Assembly: GCF_037975245.1 (NCBI RefSeq)
Contig: NC_092564.1
Span: 29,441,484-29,505,483 of the forward strand
Length of the DNA stretch: 64,000 nt
Reading direction: 5' to 3'
Origin: Apostichopus japonicus
Lineage: Eukaryota > Echinodermata > Holothuroidea > Aspidochirotida > Stichopodidae
This document shows positions 36,333 through 46,109 of this stretch, piece after piece. Position 1 is the stretch's first letter; every line of letters starts with the position of its first letter. The notes beneath the pieces were generated by a model. The model made no database searches, was not told the DNA's origin, and worked only from the letters and a program-made list of their open reading frames with translations. A program made the translations under genes and the position numbers.

Positions 36333-37526
36333 GTATGTACTTAATAATAATATAATAATAATAATAATCAATGTACTGTGTTTGGCAAGAAACTTTTTGC
36401 TGCTTTGGATGAAGATTAAGGATTCTTGTTTTTCAAAAGGCAAAATGCAAGATGGACTATATATGAAAGGATGAATACCAAAACTTTAAGAAAAGAAATT
36501 GGGTGGGGGGGGAGGGGGAATCAGGCAGAGACCATCATGTTACTACCCTGTTAATTTTGTGTAGGACGCTGGTTAATTTAAAAGGAAGAAATCCTTTAGT
36601 ACCCTTGAGTTTCTGAAAGGTTTCTTCTTTGGGATAACAGTGGAGAGACATATCGATGTTCTCTTTTGGGTCTGATCGTCAGGAAAATGCAGATTAAACT
36701 GCCGTGTCCATTTGGAACCTTGGAATTGAACCCTGCTACTGGAACAAATGTATTCCATCAGAGCATAGACAATGATTCAGAGAAATATGGCCTTTATATT
36801 AATAATCTGTTGTTTTCTTTCCCTAATTTTTCTCTTTGGTTAAACAATGAGTGAAAAGATTCATTCGGTTGGAAGCAGCACCGCCCCTTTTCACACCTTT
36901 TTTTTTTGGGGGGGGGGGGGAAGAGACCTATTAGCCCTTAGGGTCTGAAAATATTACAATAGGATTATTGTGGTGGACAGGACAGACAACAGTTATTTTT
37001 GCTTGTAGCTGAATGTATGATGTTCAGGGATCACAAGGAAGTATCAAAAGCCTGATCAAAACTGCCGTCTTTTGTACTATCGAAATTTGTCAGAATAAAG
37101 AAATTGAAAGCCAAAATATAAAGAGTTTATCTGGCCTTGTAGACTGCGATTGAACCAGTCTCTGTCATCTACAAATAATAGAAAGTGGGTATCCATTTCT
37201 GTTTGTGACAGCAATAACAAAAAATGACTGCAAATTAACAAGTTTTTGTAAACTTTCTCTATTCAGGGATTTGAATCCCAAATTCCACTCGAATATACCC
37301 CCCCCCCCCTACTTATGAACTGTCACGTAGCTCAAGGTGACAAACTTACTACAAAGATGAGAATAGGCCTTAGGTGGTTCCTAATTCAATGACATTTCTC
37401 ACAGTTAATTGAATTGACTTCCCCCACCCTCCAGATTATCCTCACCCATAGAAAATACCCTCCACCCAAGAATACATAAAAAAAAAACCATGGCTTACCA
37501 AGAACCTCTCTGCGTTCATTTTTCAG
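36333..37526. other. SRP68 last intron
   Basis: The intron contains an (AAT)n run near 36345-36370, poly-G tracts at 36504 and 36909, a poly-C tract near 37300 and no other supported feature. Confidence 0.7.
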
Positions 37527-37825
37527 ATTCCAATGAACCTTTCATCAGCAAAGGAATGGCGCAACTCGGTCTGAAGGACAATCGACCGCTGGCGGAATGG
37601 CTTGACCGGTACAACGCCAACCAGCCGGACCTGGCCGCCAAGCCCAACTTCACCACATTTCCACTGGACTTTAAGCCGTCACCGTGCAAACCGCTCTTCT
37701 TTGACATAGCTCTGAACCATATAGAGTTACCCTCCTTGGATGAGAAACTGGAACAGAATAAATCGTCCCCGCAGGGGGGTCTGGGTGGGTTCCTGCGTGG
37801 ATGGTGGAGCGGGGGTGAAAAGTAA
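37527..37825 (+). CDS. SRP68: SRP68 terminal exon
   Basis: The exon starts after acceptor tttttcag and ends at TAA (37823-37825). It contains KDNRPLAEWLDRYN, then FPLDFKPSPCKPLFFDIALN and a DEKLEQNKSSPQGGLGGFL tail. These match the highly conserved SRP68 C-terminus (CKPLFFDLALNHV...DKLEQ), the region that contacts SRP72. The last residues (GWWSGGEK) differ from vertebrates. An ATG at 37490 lies in the intron and is not the start. Upstream SRP68 exons were not found in the window. Confidence 0.95.
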
Positions 37826-39358
37826 CTCTCGATTTGCCACGATGTCGGAAAAAGGATTTCGGAAAAAGGTCTTTTGTATACATAAGCCGGTAGTATTTGG
37901 GAGGGCTCTCACTCTTCTCCTGCATGTGCTATAATCATCTTTTATTTAAGTTTTATTTGATTTTATTTGTTTTTTAGTATAGAAAACTATACCTTGTTGC
38001 AATGCAAACACCTCTGTGTTTGCATTGCAACAAAGGAAGGCCAAAAAGAATAACACTCACTTTTTTAACCTGGCTTGGCAAACAAAATTTGAAGAATATT
38101 CAAAATGGGATTTGGAATTTTATATATTTTGGATTTGGTGTTTGTGTGTTTATCTTGTTTAGAGAAAAAGAAGAAAAAAACAGCATCTTTATTTGATGGG
38201 GCTTTAAAGTTTTAAAAATGGGTTTCGGTTGTTGATTTCTTGGTCTACAAACATTGTGGTGCTTGACTGACTGACACTTTATGGGGGCATGATAAGGTGA
38301 CTGAATTTAATATTGGCAGGAGTTATGGATGGTAGTTGGAAGGACCAGGGGTGGGGTGGGGGGTGGTGAGGCGAAGGATAGAGAAGGAGAAATGAAAGTG
38401 AAGAGGGAGAATCTTTGAATTGAATTTTCAGTTTGCAGTAGCACAGGTTTGCTGCATGATAAGGCTATATTTAAAGAAACTTTCAATAATGCACTCTTCG
38501 TGTATATAATTTGGGGTGTGGTAGTCGGAGCCGGGGGGGGGGGGGGGGTGATTGAGACAGCAATGAAAGGGAGCAACCTTTCCACATATATGTTGTTTGT
38601 GCTATGGTAGTAACGTTTCCTTTTTCAAACTGGAGGGCAAAAAATGTAAAAATTGAGTTATCTAAAATTAATTCAAAATCAGGTTTAGTTAATAAATGAA
38701 AGTTAAAGACAATTTTATTGATGGTAGCAGGGGCGCCATGGTATTGTAAACTGAATCAGCAATCAGCCATGGAAGGCCAACTCCTTTTTGTTGGGAACTT
38801 GTCGTCAAGCAAACCTATGGATTCAAGCCCTATCTGGCTAAAGTAAGATGGGGTTATTATTTTTATCTAGGAGAAATCAATTCTTTTTCCCCTCATGTTG
38901 AAATGGTCTTCCAAATGTTTAAAAAAAAATGTCCAAAAAGAATGTACTGGTGTGAATTGGATAGCCACCTGGTGTGAAGTAAAAAGGCCATAGGCTTATC
39001 CCATATGTGCATGTGACTGCTTAGTATCATTAAATAACTGCCCTCCAGGCTGATATTATAAATAATAGAAACATTATAGAAACTAACTGTCTGTTGTCAC
39101 CCAACCATCTCAATAGTAGATGCAGGTATCACTAAGAATGTTTATGAAATATGTATTGCATGTTTTGATTAGTATTTGCATAATAATTTGATGAGGGATA
39201 ACCTGTTTCTGGACAGGTAGTTGAAGGGTATTAACTGTGGTGGGAGGGATGAAGGTATATCCTGTCCATGAACTGATTTGTCATTAAAAAAAAGTTATTT
39301 CAAAGTCTATTTTTTTTTTTCCTTTTTTTCTTCCTTTTACATGAGTATTGTAAAAGGA
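37826..39358. other. SRP68 3' UTR and flanking DNA
   Basis: No coding sequence is supported. An AATAAA lies at about 38691-38696, and a 15-bp G-tract at about 38534. The segment 38733-38860 has weak SINE-like features (a B-box-like GGATTCAAGCCC). Confidence 0.4.
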
Positions 39359-39440
39359 AAAGCAAAGATTGAGTTTGAGCCAGGGACCTTGAGATGCAAA
39401 AGCAAAAGTCTTTACCACTAGACCATTAGGTGGGCCTCTG
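39359..39440 (-). repeat. tRNA-derived SINE head
   Basis: On the minus strand the sequence CACCTAATGGTCTAGTGG contains a good Pol III A box (TGGTCTAGTGG), and about 40 bases later a B-box-like GGCTCAAACTC. The order and spacing match a tRNA-derived SINE promoter. No tRNA fold was confirmed. Confidence 0.5.
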
Positions 39441-39534
39441 GTTTCTAAAGCTTTACAAATATTTAAAGATCCTGCTGTTTGGACTTAGTCTTTTTTTGTA
39501 AAAACATTTTCTCCACTACTCCCTCACCCCCGAT

Positions 39535-39800
39535 TAGCTAGTCAGGGGGAGGGGTGGCGGCGAACTCACCTTGTCCGCGTTGAACCTTGTCAGGGGGAGG
39601 GGTGGCGGCGAACTCCACTTGTCCGCGCCTTTACCTTGTCAGGGGGAGGGGGCGGCGACCTCACCTTGTCCGCGCCTTTACCTTGTCAGGGGGAGGGGGC
39701 GGCGACCTCACCTTGTCCGCACCCTCACCCCCTCTCATCCTCCCCCTCTCACCTGTCACCCTCGGTACTCACCTTGTCCACCTGCCAGGAGGAGGGGGAC
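39535..39800. repeat. G-rich minisatellite, about 48 bp units
   Basis: Four to five copies of GTCAGGGGGAGGGG plus GGCGGCGA...CTCACCTTGTCCGCG occur. The overlapping long frames on this stretch are a by-product of the repeat. The G-runs could form quadruplexes. Confidence 0.8.
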
Positions 39801-40030
39801 CGCCCGCCTTCGGGATTCACCTTATCCACTTGTCAGAACTCCTTTTGCGAATACTCACCTGGGGCTTGAACCGATGCAATCCAAACCAATCGCTTACTGA
39901 ACGATGGAATAACCAATTACACCATTTCGGTTCCCTCTGGAAAAACTTCGTTTCTTATATTTATACTTCCACTCCCTCCAAAGAACAGAAAAGTAAAAGG
40001 CTCTGTCTAGACATTAACCGCAGACATGAT

Positions 40031-40770
40031 GCTCTGTCTGGGAATCGAACCGGAGACATGGAGTTTGTCTGTGTCTCTCCAGTCCAGAGCACTACCAACT
40101 GCGCCACTAGAACTGTTGAGAATTAATGCTCGTTTCTAATATTTAAACTTCAAAGTCCAGAATGGAAGAAGGAAAAGAAAATCAAATCAAACTGCTCTCT
40201 CTGGGAATCGAACCTGAGACATGGAGTTTGTCAGTCCAGAGCACTACCAACTGCGCCACTAGAACTGTTGAGAATTAATGCTCGTTTCTAATATTTAAAC
40301 TTCTAAGTCCAGAATGGAAGAAGGAAAAGAGAAAAAATCAAAATGCTCTGTCTGGGAATCGAACCTGAGACACGGAGTTTGTGAGTCCAGAGCACTACCA
40401 ACTGCGCCACTAGAACTGTTGAGAATTAATGCTCGTTTCTAATATTTAAACTTCAAAGTCCAGAATGGAAGAAGGAAAAGAGAAGAAATCAAAATGCTCT
40501 GTCTGGGAATCGAACCTGAGACACGGAGTTTGTGAGTCCAGAGCACTACCAACTGCGCCACTAGAACTGTTGAGAATTAATGCTCGTTTCTAATATTTAA
40601 ACTTCAAAGTCCAGAATGGAAGAAGGAAAAGAGAAAAAAATCAAAATGCTCTGTCTGGGAATCGAACCTGAGACACGGAGTTTGTGAGTCCAGAGCACTA
40701 CCAACTGCGCCACTAGAACTGCTGAGAATTAATGCTCGTTTCTAATATTTAAACTTCAAAGTCCAGATTT
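40031..40770 (-). repeat. Tandem array of five tRNA-like Pol III units, about 151 bp period
   Basis: On the minus strand each unit contains a perfect A box (TGGCGCAGTTGG) and a perfect B box (GGTTCGATTCC) about 40-60 bases apart, followed by a conserved AT-rich spacer. GCTCTGTCTGGGAATCGAAC starts recur at 40031, 40194, 40345, 40496 and 40648. The first unit is about 12 bp longer. The D-arm pairs (GCGC/GTGC) and 5 of 7 acceptor pairs are possible, but the anticodon stem is poor, so these are tRNA-derived rather than functional tRNA genes. Confidence 0.8.
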
Positions 40771-40985
40771 ATGACTTATGAAAAAAATAGAAATCATATA
40801 AACAAAAAGCCTTTTCCGGTCACTCGGTCAGATAATTACACGAAATAAGTGTATAACAAAGACAAGGGTGTCTTCTACTCCACGTCTAATTTAAATTTCG
40901 ATGGGTGCTTCAGAGAGGACAAGAGAGGGGCCTTAAAAGAGGGGGTTTTCCAAATTGTGCACTTATAAAGAAGACGTATTTCTAT
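40771..40985. repeat. Dispersed repeat copy A
   Basis: The segment beginning ATTTATGACTTATGAAAAAA and running past ACAAGGGTGTCTTCTACTCC is repeated in the same orientation at 41694-41908 with a few differences. Confidence 0.85.
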
Positions 40986-41184
40986 CGGGTCCTTTGAGAC
41001 CACGTATCTCCCGAACGGAAGCAGATATGGACCTGGGAGTTGCAGATTTGGGCTCCTGAGCATCGGTTACCCCCTGTCACGTCATATGGGCGAAATCGAT
41101 TTGGGGTCAATTTTTGGCAATTTTTATTTGCGACAAAAATAGGTTTTTTGTCTGAAAAGTTTAAAAAGTACTTCTTTTTGATAC

Positions 41185-41665
41185 CCAATTCCAAAATAAA
41201 CTTCAGATTCGTAATCAGCGTGTCGCGAACTACCAGAAAAGATACACATTTATCGAATTTGCGACAACAAGTTTTTGCACCTCAAACTTGAAAAAGTAAG
41301 ACCGAAAAACTTTTACGACGAACAAAGGATTAAAATCTTTTGTTGCCCCTAAAAGTTTTTCCGTTTTCTATTGTTCCTCTGAAAAGTTGCAAACTGAGCG
41401 AAATAAAAGGGCGCTCGACGCATCTTGCCAGTGATACGTGATTTCAAAGCAGTCAAATCAAACCTTTGTTTGTCATCTTGAGTTTTATCTTGACATTTAT
41501 GAATAAATGGGTCAAATTTTGGCATAAATTTTGGAAAAAACTGCTTACGGTTTTTAAAGGTGAAATAACTTTTTGTCGCAAAGGCGATAAATGTGTATCT
41601 TTTCTGGTAGTTCGCGACACGCTGATTACGAATCTGAAGTTTATTTTGGAATTGGGTGCTGTGTG
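41185..41665. repeat. Inverted repeat (arms about 80 bp)
   Basis: AACTTCAGATTCGTAATCAG...GTGTCGCGAACTACCAGAAA at 41198-41260 is mirrored at 41580-41650. The centre (41324-41466) has a diverged direct copy at 44725-44882. Confidence 0.8.
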
Positions 41666-41693
41666 GGGGCGTGCAGGGGAAAAAAATGATTTG

Positions 41694-41908
41694 TGATTTA
41701 TGAAAAAAATAGAAATCATATAAACAAAAAGCCTTTCCCGGTCAGATAATTACACGAAATTAGTGTATAACAAAGACAAGGGTGTCTTCTATTCCACGTC
41801 TAATTTTAATGTCGATGGGTGTTTCAGAGAGGACAAGAGGGGGCTGAAAAGAGGGGTTTTTCAAAATTGTGCACTTATAAAGAACACGTATTTCTATCGG
41901 GTCATTTG
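41694..41908. repeat. Dispersed repeat copy B, interrupted by a MITE at 41909
   Basis: This is a direct copy of 40771-40985. Similarity stops at GGGTCATTTG, exactly where the CAGTGGCGG terminus of the next element begins; the paralogue reads GGGTCCTTTGAGACCAC. Confidence 0.85.
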
Positions 41909-42247
41909 CAGTGGCGGAGCTAAGGGTATTGGTCGAGGGGGGGGGGGCGAGAATGGTCTGTAGGGGCGCTTTCGAAACTATCTAAGCGGAGCGCCACCAC
42001 GGGTTTGGCGCGGAGCGTACCGAAAATTTTGAATAAAGATGCTCCTTAGATCGGCGGAAATGACACTTTCCGGGCCTTGCTAATTTGCAGATAAAGGATA
42101 AATGTCAATAGGTAGATGAGAGCGCAATAAAAACGTCAATAATAGCATATAAAGTGGTAAAAAGCTAAAAAAGGGCGCCAGCAGTCCATTTGAGTCCGTC
42201 AGGGGGGGGGGTATCCGCCCCCTGACTGTATGGACGCTGCGCCACTG
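41909..42247. mobile_element. hAT-like MITE, about 339 bp
   Basis: The termini are CAGTGGCGGAGC and, at the right, GCTGCGCCACTG, an imperfect inverted repeat. The interior shares GGAGCGCCACCA...GGAGCGTAC with 13723-14404 and 42745-43610. A target duplication is not clear, although paralogous sequence (AGACCAC) resumes a few bases after the right end. Confidence 0.7.
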
Positions 42248-42344
42248 CCAGATAGACCACCCCCTCCCCCCATGGTACGCCATTTGACGAAAGAATAACA
42301 CACCCTCAATGCAACCTATACCTAATGGACACTTTCGTGGTATG

Positions 42345-44560
42345 ATTATAGTCCCCCAAATGAGCCCATATCCAGCATAGCATATATATGTTCTAATAAA
42401 AATATAAAACTCCTAGTAATTGCCCACATTATTTTTTCTGAAAAAGGCAAATCTCTTAGAAATATGTGATAAATACAACTTAACGATAATTAGCCAAAGT
42501 ACCAATCCTAGGATAAACCCAATAAACAATATTACAGAACTACTTGACTACCCATGTAACCTCAAATCACCTCGCAACTTAAACACATTCGATACAAATC
42601 CTAGAAGATGACTAAATTAGTGACAATTTTTCCACTCGTTTTTGAGCTAGACATAAACCTCAACGCATACCAAATAACGAAGTGACGTATAATTACAATA
42701 AAACAGACTCCCAAAATACAACAACCAAAACAACGAGCTAAATTCAGTGGCGGCGGAACCGGGGGGGGGGGGGGTAAGCGCAACACAACTACGTCTTAGG
42801 CCAATGATTTGCCTCATTTCAGCCAGTTCTCCAACATCCCCTGAAAGATATATCCTTCCAATGGTAGCACATTTCCCATGGATATATCCTTCAGGGACAT
42901 GGGGGGGGGGGGTAGGTGCGGAGCATTGCAGCCAGAGCATTCAAACGATATGATAATTGATTGTCTCTATCATGCCTCATCGAATATTAGTGTTTTAAAT
43001 AAGAGTGTAATAAGCTAAACGCTATACACTCATCAAAATTTGCGTTTACACTACGAGTACACGCAAGGCGTGGAACATGGCTCTATGTGCGCAATTAATT
43101 ATTAAACGAACAAAAACACAATATTAGCATTTCACCTGTACTGTATAGGGTACATGCATTCGTGACTGTGCTTGGTTCATAGAAATTTGTTGGCAACTGC
43201 ACATGGTTTGGAATTACCCATTTGTTGACATTAAGAAATGCTTTCTGTTTTTTCTTAGGACATTTATTTAATTATTGCATTTAATTGCAAGTAGTAATTT
43301 ACTACACTCAAAAACGTCTTTGCGAGTACACTACGAGTAATAGCTACTCTCTTAAAACACCCTCGAATATACAAATTACAATGCTTTTACAGATTTTTTG
43401 GTGCAATCTGAGAAATTGCAGGCTTGAGACCCATATCTTAGGGCTAGGTATTCGCAGCATAAAACACTCGGCAAGTGCCGTTTCCGGGCATCTGGGGGTT
43501 TGAAAACCCCAAAATTGTCTTGTACGCTCCGCATCAACCCATGGTGGCGCTCCGCTTAGATAATCTTAACACATTAGCACCCCAATAATTTTCCCGTTCC
43601 GCCGCGCCTGGCTAAATTACATCGACAATTACTGTGACAGCGTTGCCCATCAATCATATCTTCAATACTTTCAAAAGACACTGTCATTTAAAAACAAAAC
43701 AGAAAACGAAAACTAAATAAGAAAATCCTTACACTTATGAAACTCAGACGTCGCCTACGTAGAACCTATATCATCTCCCGAGACCTAACTCTAAAAACCC
43801 AAATTAACCAACTTAAATAGCAATAAACAGACAAATATTGGCGGATGAACAAAACCGCGTCCCAAACAACTGCGATTTAATAAGTAATGATAAAAACCCG
43901 AAACACTTTTGGAAAATTTAAAAAAATCATTAACCCCATTACAACCCCAAACACAGGTAAAACAGACCAAGGCCTTAGAGATAACGTAGGTAACCTCATC
44001 ACAAAAACTCAAGACCAAATAAAGCTAATTGAATCGTACTTTAAAAGTATATTCAATATCTACGATGGCCCCCGATACGATATCAGCTGTAAACACGAAA
44101 TAGACCGTACAATTATCAGAAATGCAACCAGCTTTAACACCAACCCATTAGGATGTCTCAACAAAAAACATCCCTCTGCTCAATAAAATAGATATAAACA
44201 ATTGGTATAGTGCCACTAAAAAATGCATCCTCCACTGGTCCTGACAACATAAATGACCAAATGCCTAAAAACTCCCCTCCGATATTCATTAACTCTCATA
44301 TTTTCCCACTATTTAACGAACTCCTTAGACTGGGTTATTTCCCAACCCCATGGAAATCCGCCAAAAAGATTTTAATACCGAAACTAAGTAAAGACCGCAC
44401 CAAAATTCAAAACTATCGACCAATTAGTCTCCTCCCAGCCGTATGTAAGATTTCCGAAAGAATTATAGATAACCGCACCAGATCCCACCTAGAGCAAATT
44501 AATCACCTTTCCCCGTACCAATCGGGCTAATTCCGCGCACACAAATCTACAATAAACCAA
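42345..44560 (+). mobile_element. Jockey-like LINE, copy 2 (internal fragment)
   Basis: The fragment is collinear with 33140-34560 of copy 1, and split by a hAT element at 42745-43610. RT fragment 44210-44530 reads SAKKILIPKLSKD and NYRPISLLPAVCKISERIID. Both ends are truncated, and many stops are present. Confidence 0.85.
42745..43610. mobile_element. 866-bp hAT-like element with perfect 8-bp target duplication
   Basis: The termini are CAGTGGCGGCGGAACCGG and, reverse complemented from the right, CAGGCGCGGCGGAACGGG. Both sides carry GCTAAATT (42737-42744, 43611-43618). Copy 1 of the host LINE has a single GCTAAATT at the same site (about 33590), which is the empty site. There is no transposase frame, so it is non-autonomous. 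Confidence 0.93.
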
Positions 44561-44583
44561 ACTTTCTGCTGATCTTATTTTTT

Positions 44584-44660
44584 AAGCCTCTGAAGAAGAT
44601 CCTGCTAGGATCGAAACTTTTACACATTCTATTACACAGGCTCTCTAGTGGATAAGCAGT
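44584..44660 (+). ncRNA. Hammerhead-like RNA motif in a Penelope-type remnant
   Basis: CTGAAGA (44590-44596), a 6-bp stem GATCCT/AGGATC with a 3-base loop, and GAAAC (44613-44617) reproduce the conserved hammerhead core. AGCCT just before it pairs with AGGCT at 44638-44642 as stem I. One extra A sits between the core and stem II, and the base triplet before the expected cleavage site is CAC rather than NUH, so activity is doubtful. Penelope-like elements are known to carry hammerhead ribozymes in their terminal repeats. Confidence 0.5.
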
Positions 44661-44972
44661 TTGCTAACAGTTTCATTCTGCTTATCTTTTAGGCCTCTTT
44701 TGGCCTCTGCTTATCTTTTAGGCAGAACAAAGGTTTGTGAATCCTTTGTTCGTTTTAAAAGTTTTTTCGGGTTTCTATTGTTCCTCTGAAGTTGCAAACT
44801 GACCAAAAAAGAGGCCGATAGAGAGCGCTCCACGCATCTTGCCAGTCATAAGTTATTTCAACGCAGTCAAATCAAACCTTTCTTATTCATAAATGTTCTC
44901 CAGTTTCACGGTGTTGTTTCCTCGGAAATTGTATGCTAAGCGATAGAAGTGTTCAATGTTTTAATCGTAATT
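44661..44972. other. Repeat-derived sequence
   Basis: GGATAAGCAG...CTGCTTATC forms a short inverted repeat at 44650-44690. The remainder (44725-44882) is the diverged copy of 41324-41466. Confidence 0.6.
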
Positions 44973-45514
44973 TTTTCTTCAAAAATGGAACGGAGGGTGA
45001 TAAAATACTGCCTGATACTGTTGTTTTAACTGGTTGTTGTATATTAATAGTTTTCAACCGCTCCGCGACATGAGCTATGCAGATTCAGGAAACGTTGTCT
45101 TGACCATTACTTTAGCAACAAGGCAATCAAAAGAATTAAGATCTTTTAAGGACTCAAAATGTAGAATATATATTCCAAAATGTTTCAATACCCAGAGAGA
45201 ACAGTCTTCCTATGTGATATAAAGACATACAGATGCTCTATGTATGAGCACATGGACATATTCTTTGATCAATTTGAGCAAGAAAAGCAGCTCTGCCAAC
45301 CCTTTAATAATTAATGAGTAACATGACATTGTTTTATTTTCACTATGAAACATTTTCACAAGTTACTGCCAAACCTAGAGTCATGTAGTATAAATCACTG
45401 AAAATAATGCCAATTTTGAGACCATTTGAAATATGAAGTTCAATAAAGGTGTACGTTTTGAGTTATCCTGTACAGCATTTGAACATCACCCTCCGTTCCA
45501 TTTTGAAGAAAAAA
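44973..45514. mobile_element. MITE with about 28-bp terminal inverted repeats
   Basis: TTCAAAAATGGAACGGAGGG at the left is mirrored by CCCTCCGTTCCATTTTGAA at the right, within longer T-rich ends. The interior has a 62-codon frame with no support. Superfamily is not determined. Confidence 0.7.
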
Positions 45515-45555
45515 TTTGCATTATTTCTCAACAGTTGCAGTGACGCAGTGGTTAG

Positions 45556-45737
45556 CAAGGGCGTAGGAACCGAGGGGCTGGGCTGGATCTAACTGCGCCA
45601 AAGTTCAATACAGGGGAACTTGAAATGCAGCTATTGGTCAAGAAAAATTGGTGGGGACACGGTATATTATGTCCCCACTACTGAAAAAAAGTTGATGGGG
45701 ACGCGTCCTGCTGTCCCCACCAGGATCTGCGCCCATG
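45556..45737. mobile_element. Short hAT-like MITE
   Basis: The termini are CAAGGGCGTAGGAACC and (right, complemented) CATGGGCGCAGATCC. The interior contains the inverted GGGGACRCG / GTCCCCAC motif. No clean 8-bp duplication is seen (GTGGTTAG versus GTTTGAAG). Confidence 0.55.
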
Positions 45738-46109
45738 GTTTGAAGGCTGTTCATCCTGGAACGCCATTTTCATGCTCACTGATATGATGTGATATCTGCT
45801 GTTTGCTTAACAAATTCGAATAATTGAAATGAGACTGAAATATATAACTTTGATCTGTTTATTGTGCAATTCCCCACATTCTTTTCATTTCGAAAGACGC
45901 ACAGTTTCAAGTTCAGTTCACTGAAGGTTTCGATTCTCTATCTGCCTTCAGTTTAGGTAAGATCTTGGGATATTCATCCCTAGATATCGCTGGATATTGC
46001 TAGAAATCCATACAGCACAGTGTTCTTGGTATTTCTTGGGATTTTTCGGGCCTGATCTTGGGAAATTGCAAAATCGGGAGTGGTTACACTCCATTTAGGT
46101 CAGTGCACG

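Noticed and set aside
38733-38860. A second SINE
   Set aside because: Only a B-box-like motif is convincing; no A box at proper spacing.
39571-40126. A 179-codon + frame and overlapping frames
   Set aside because: The first half translates a G-rich minisatellite and the second half runs through the tRNA-like array.
40031-40770. Five functional tRNA genes
   Set aside because: A and B boxes are perfect, but the anticodon stem does not pair and the T-stem is weak; better called tRNA-derived repeats.
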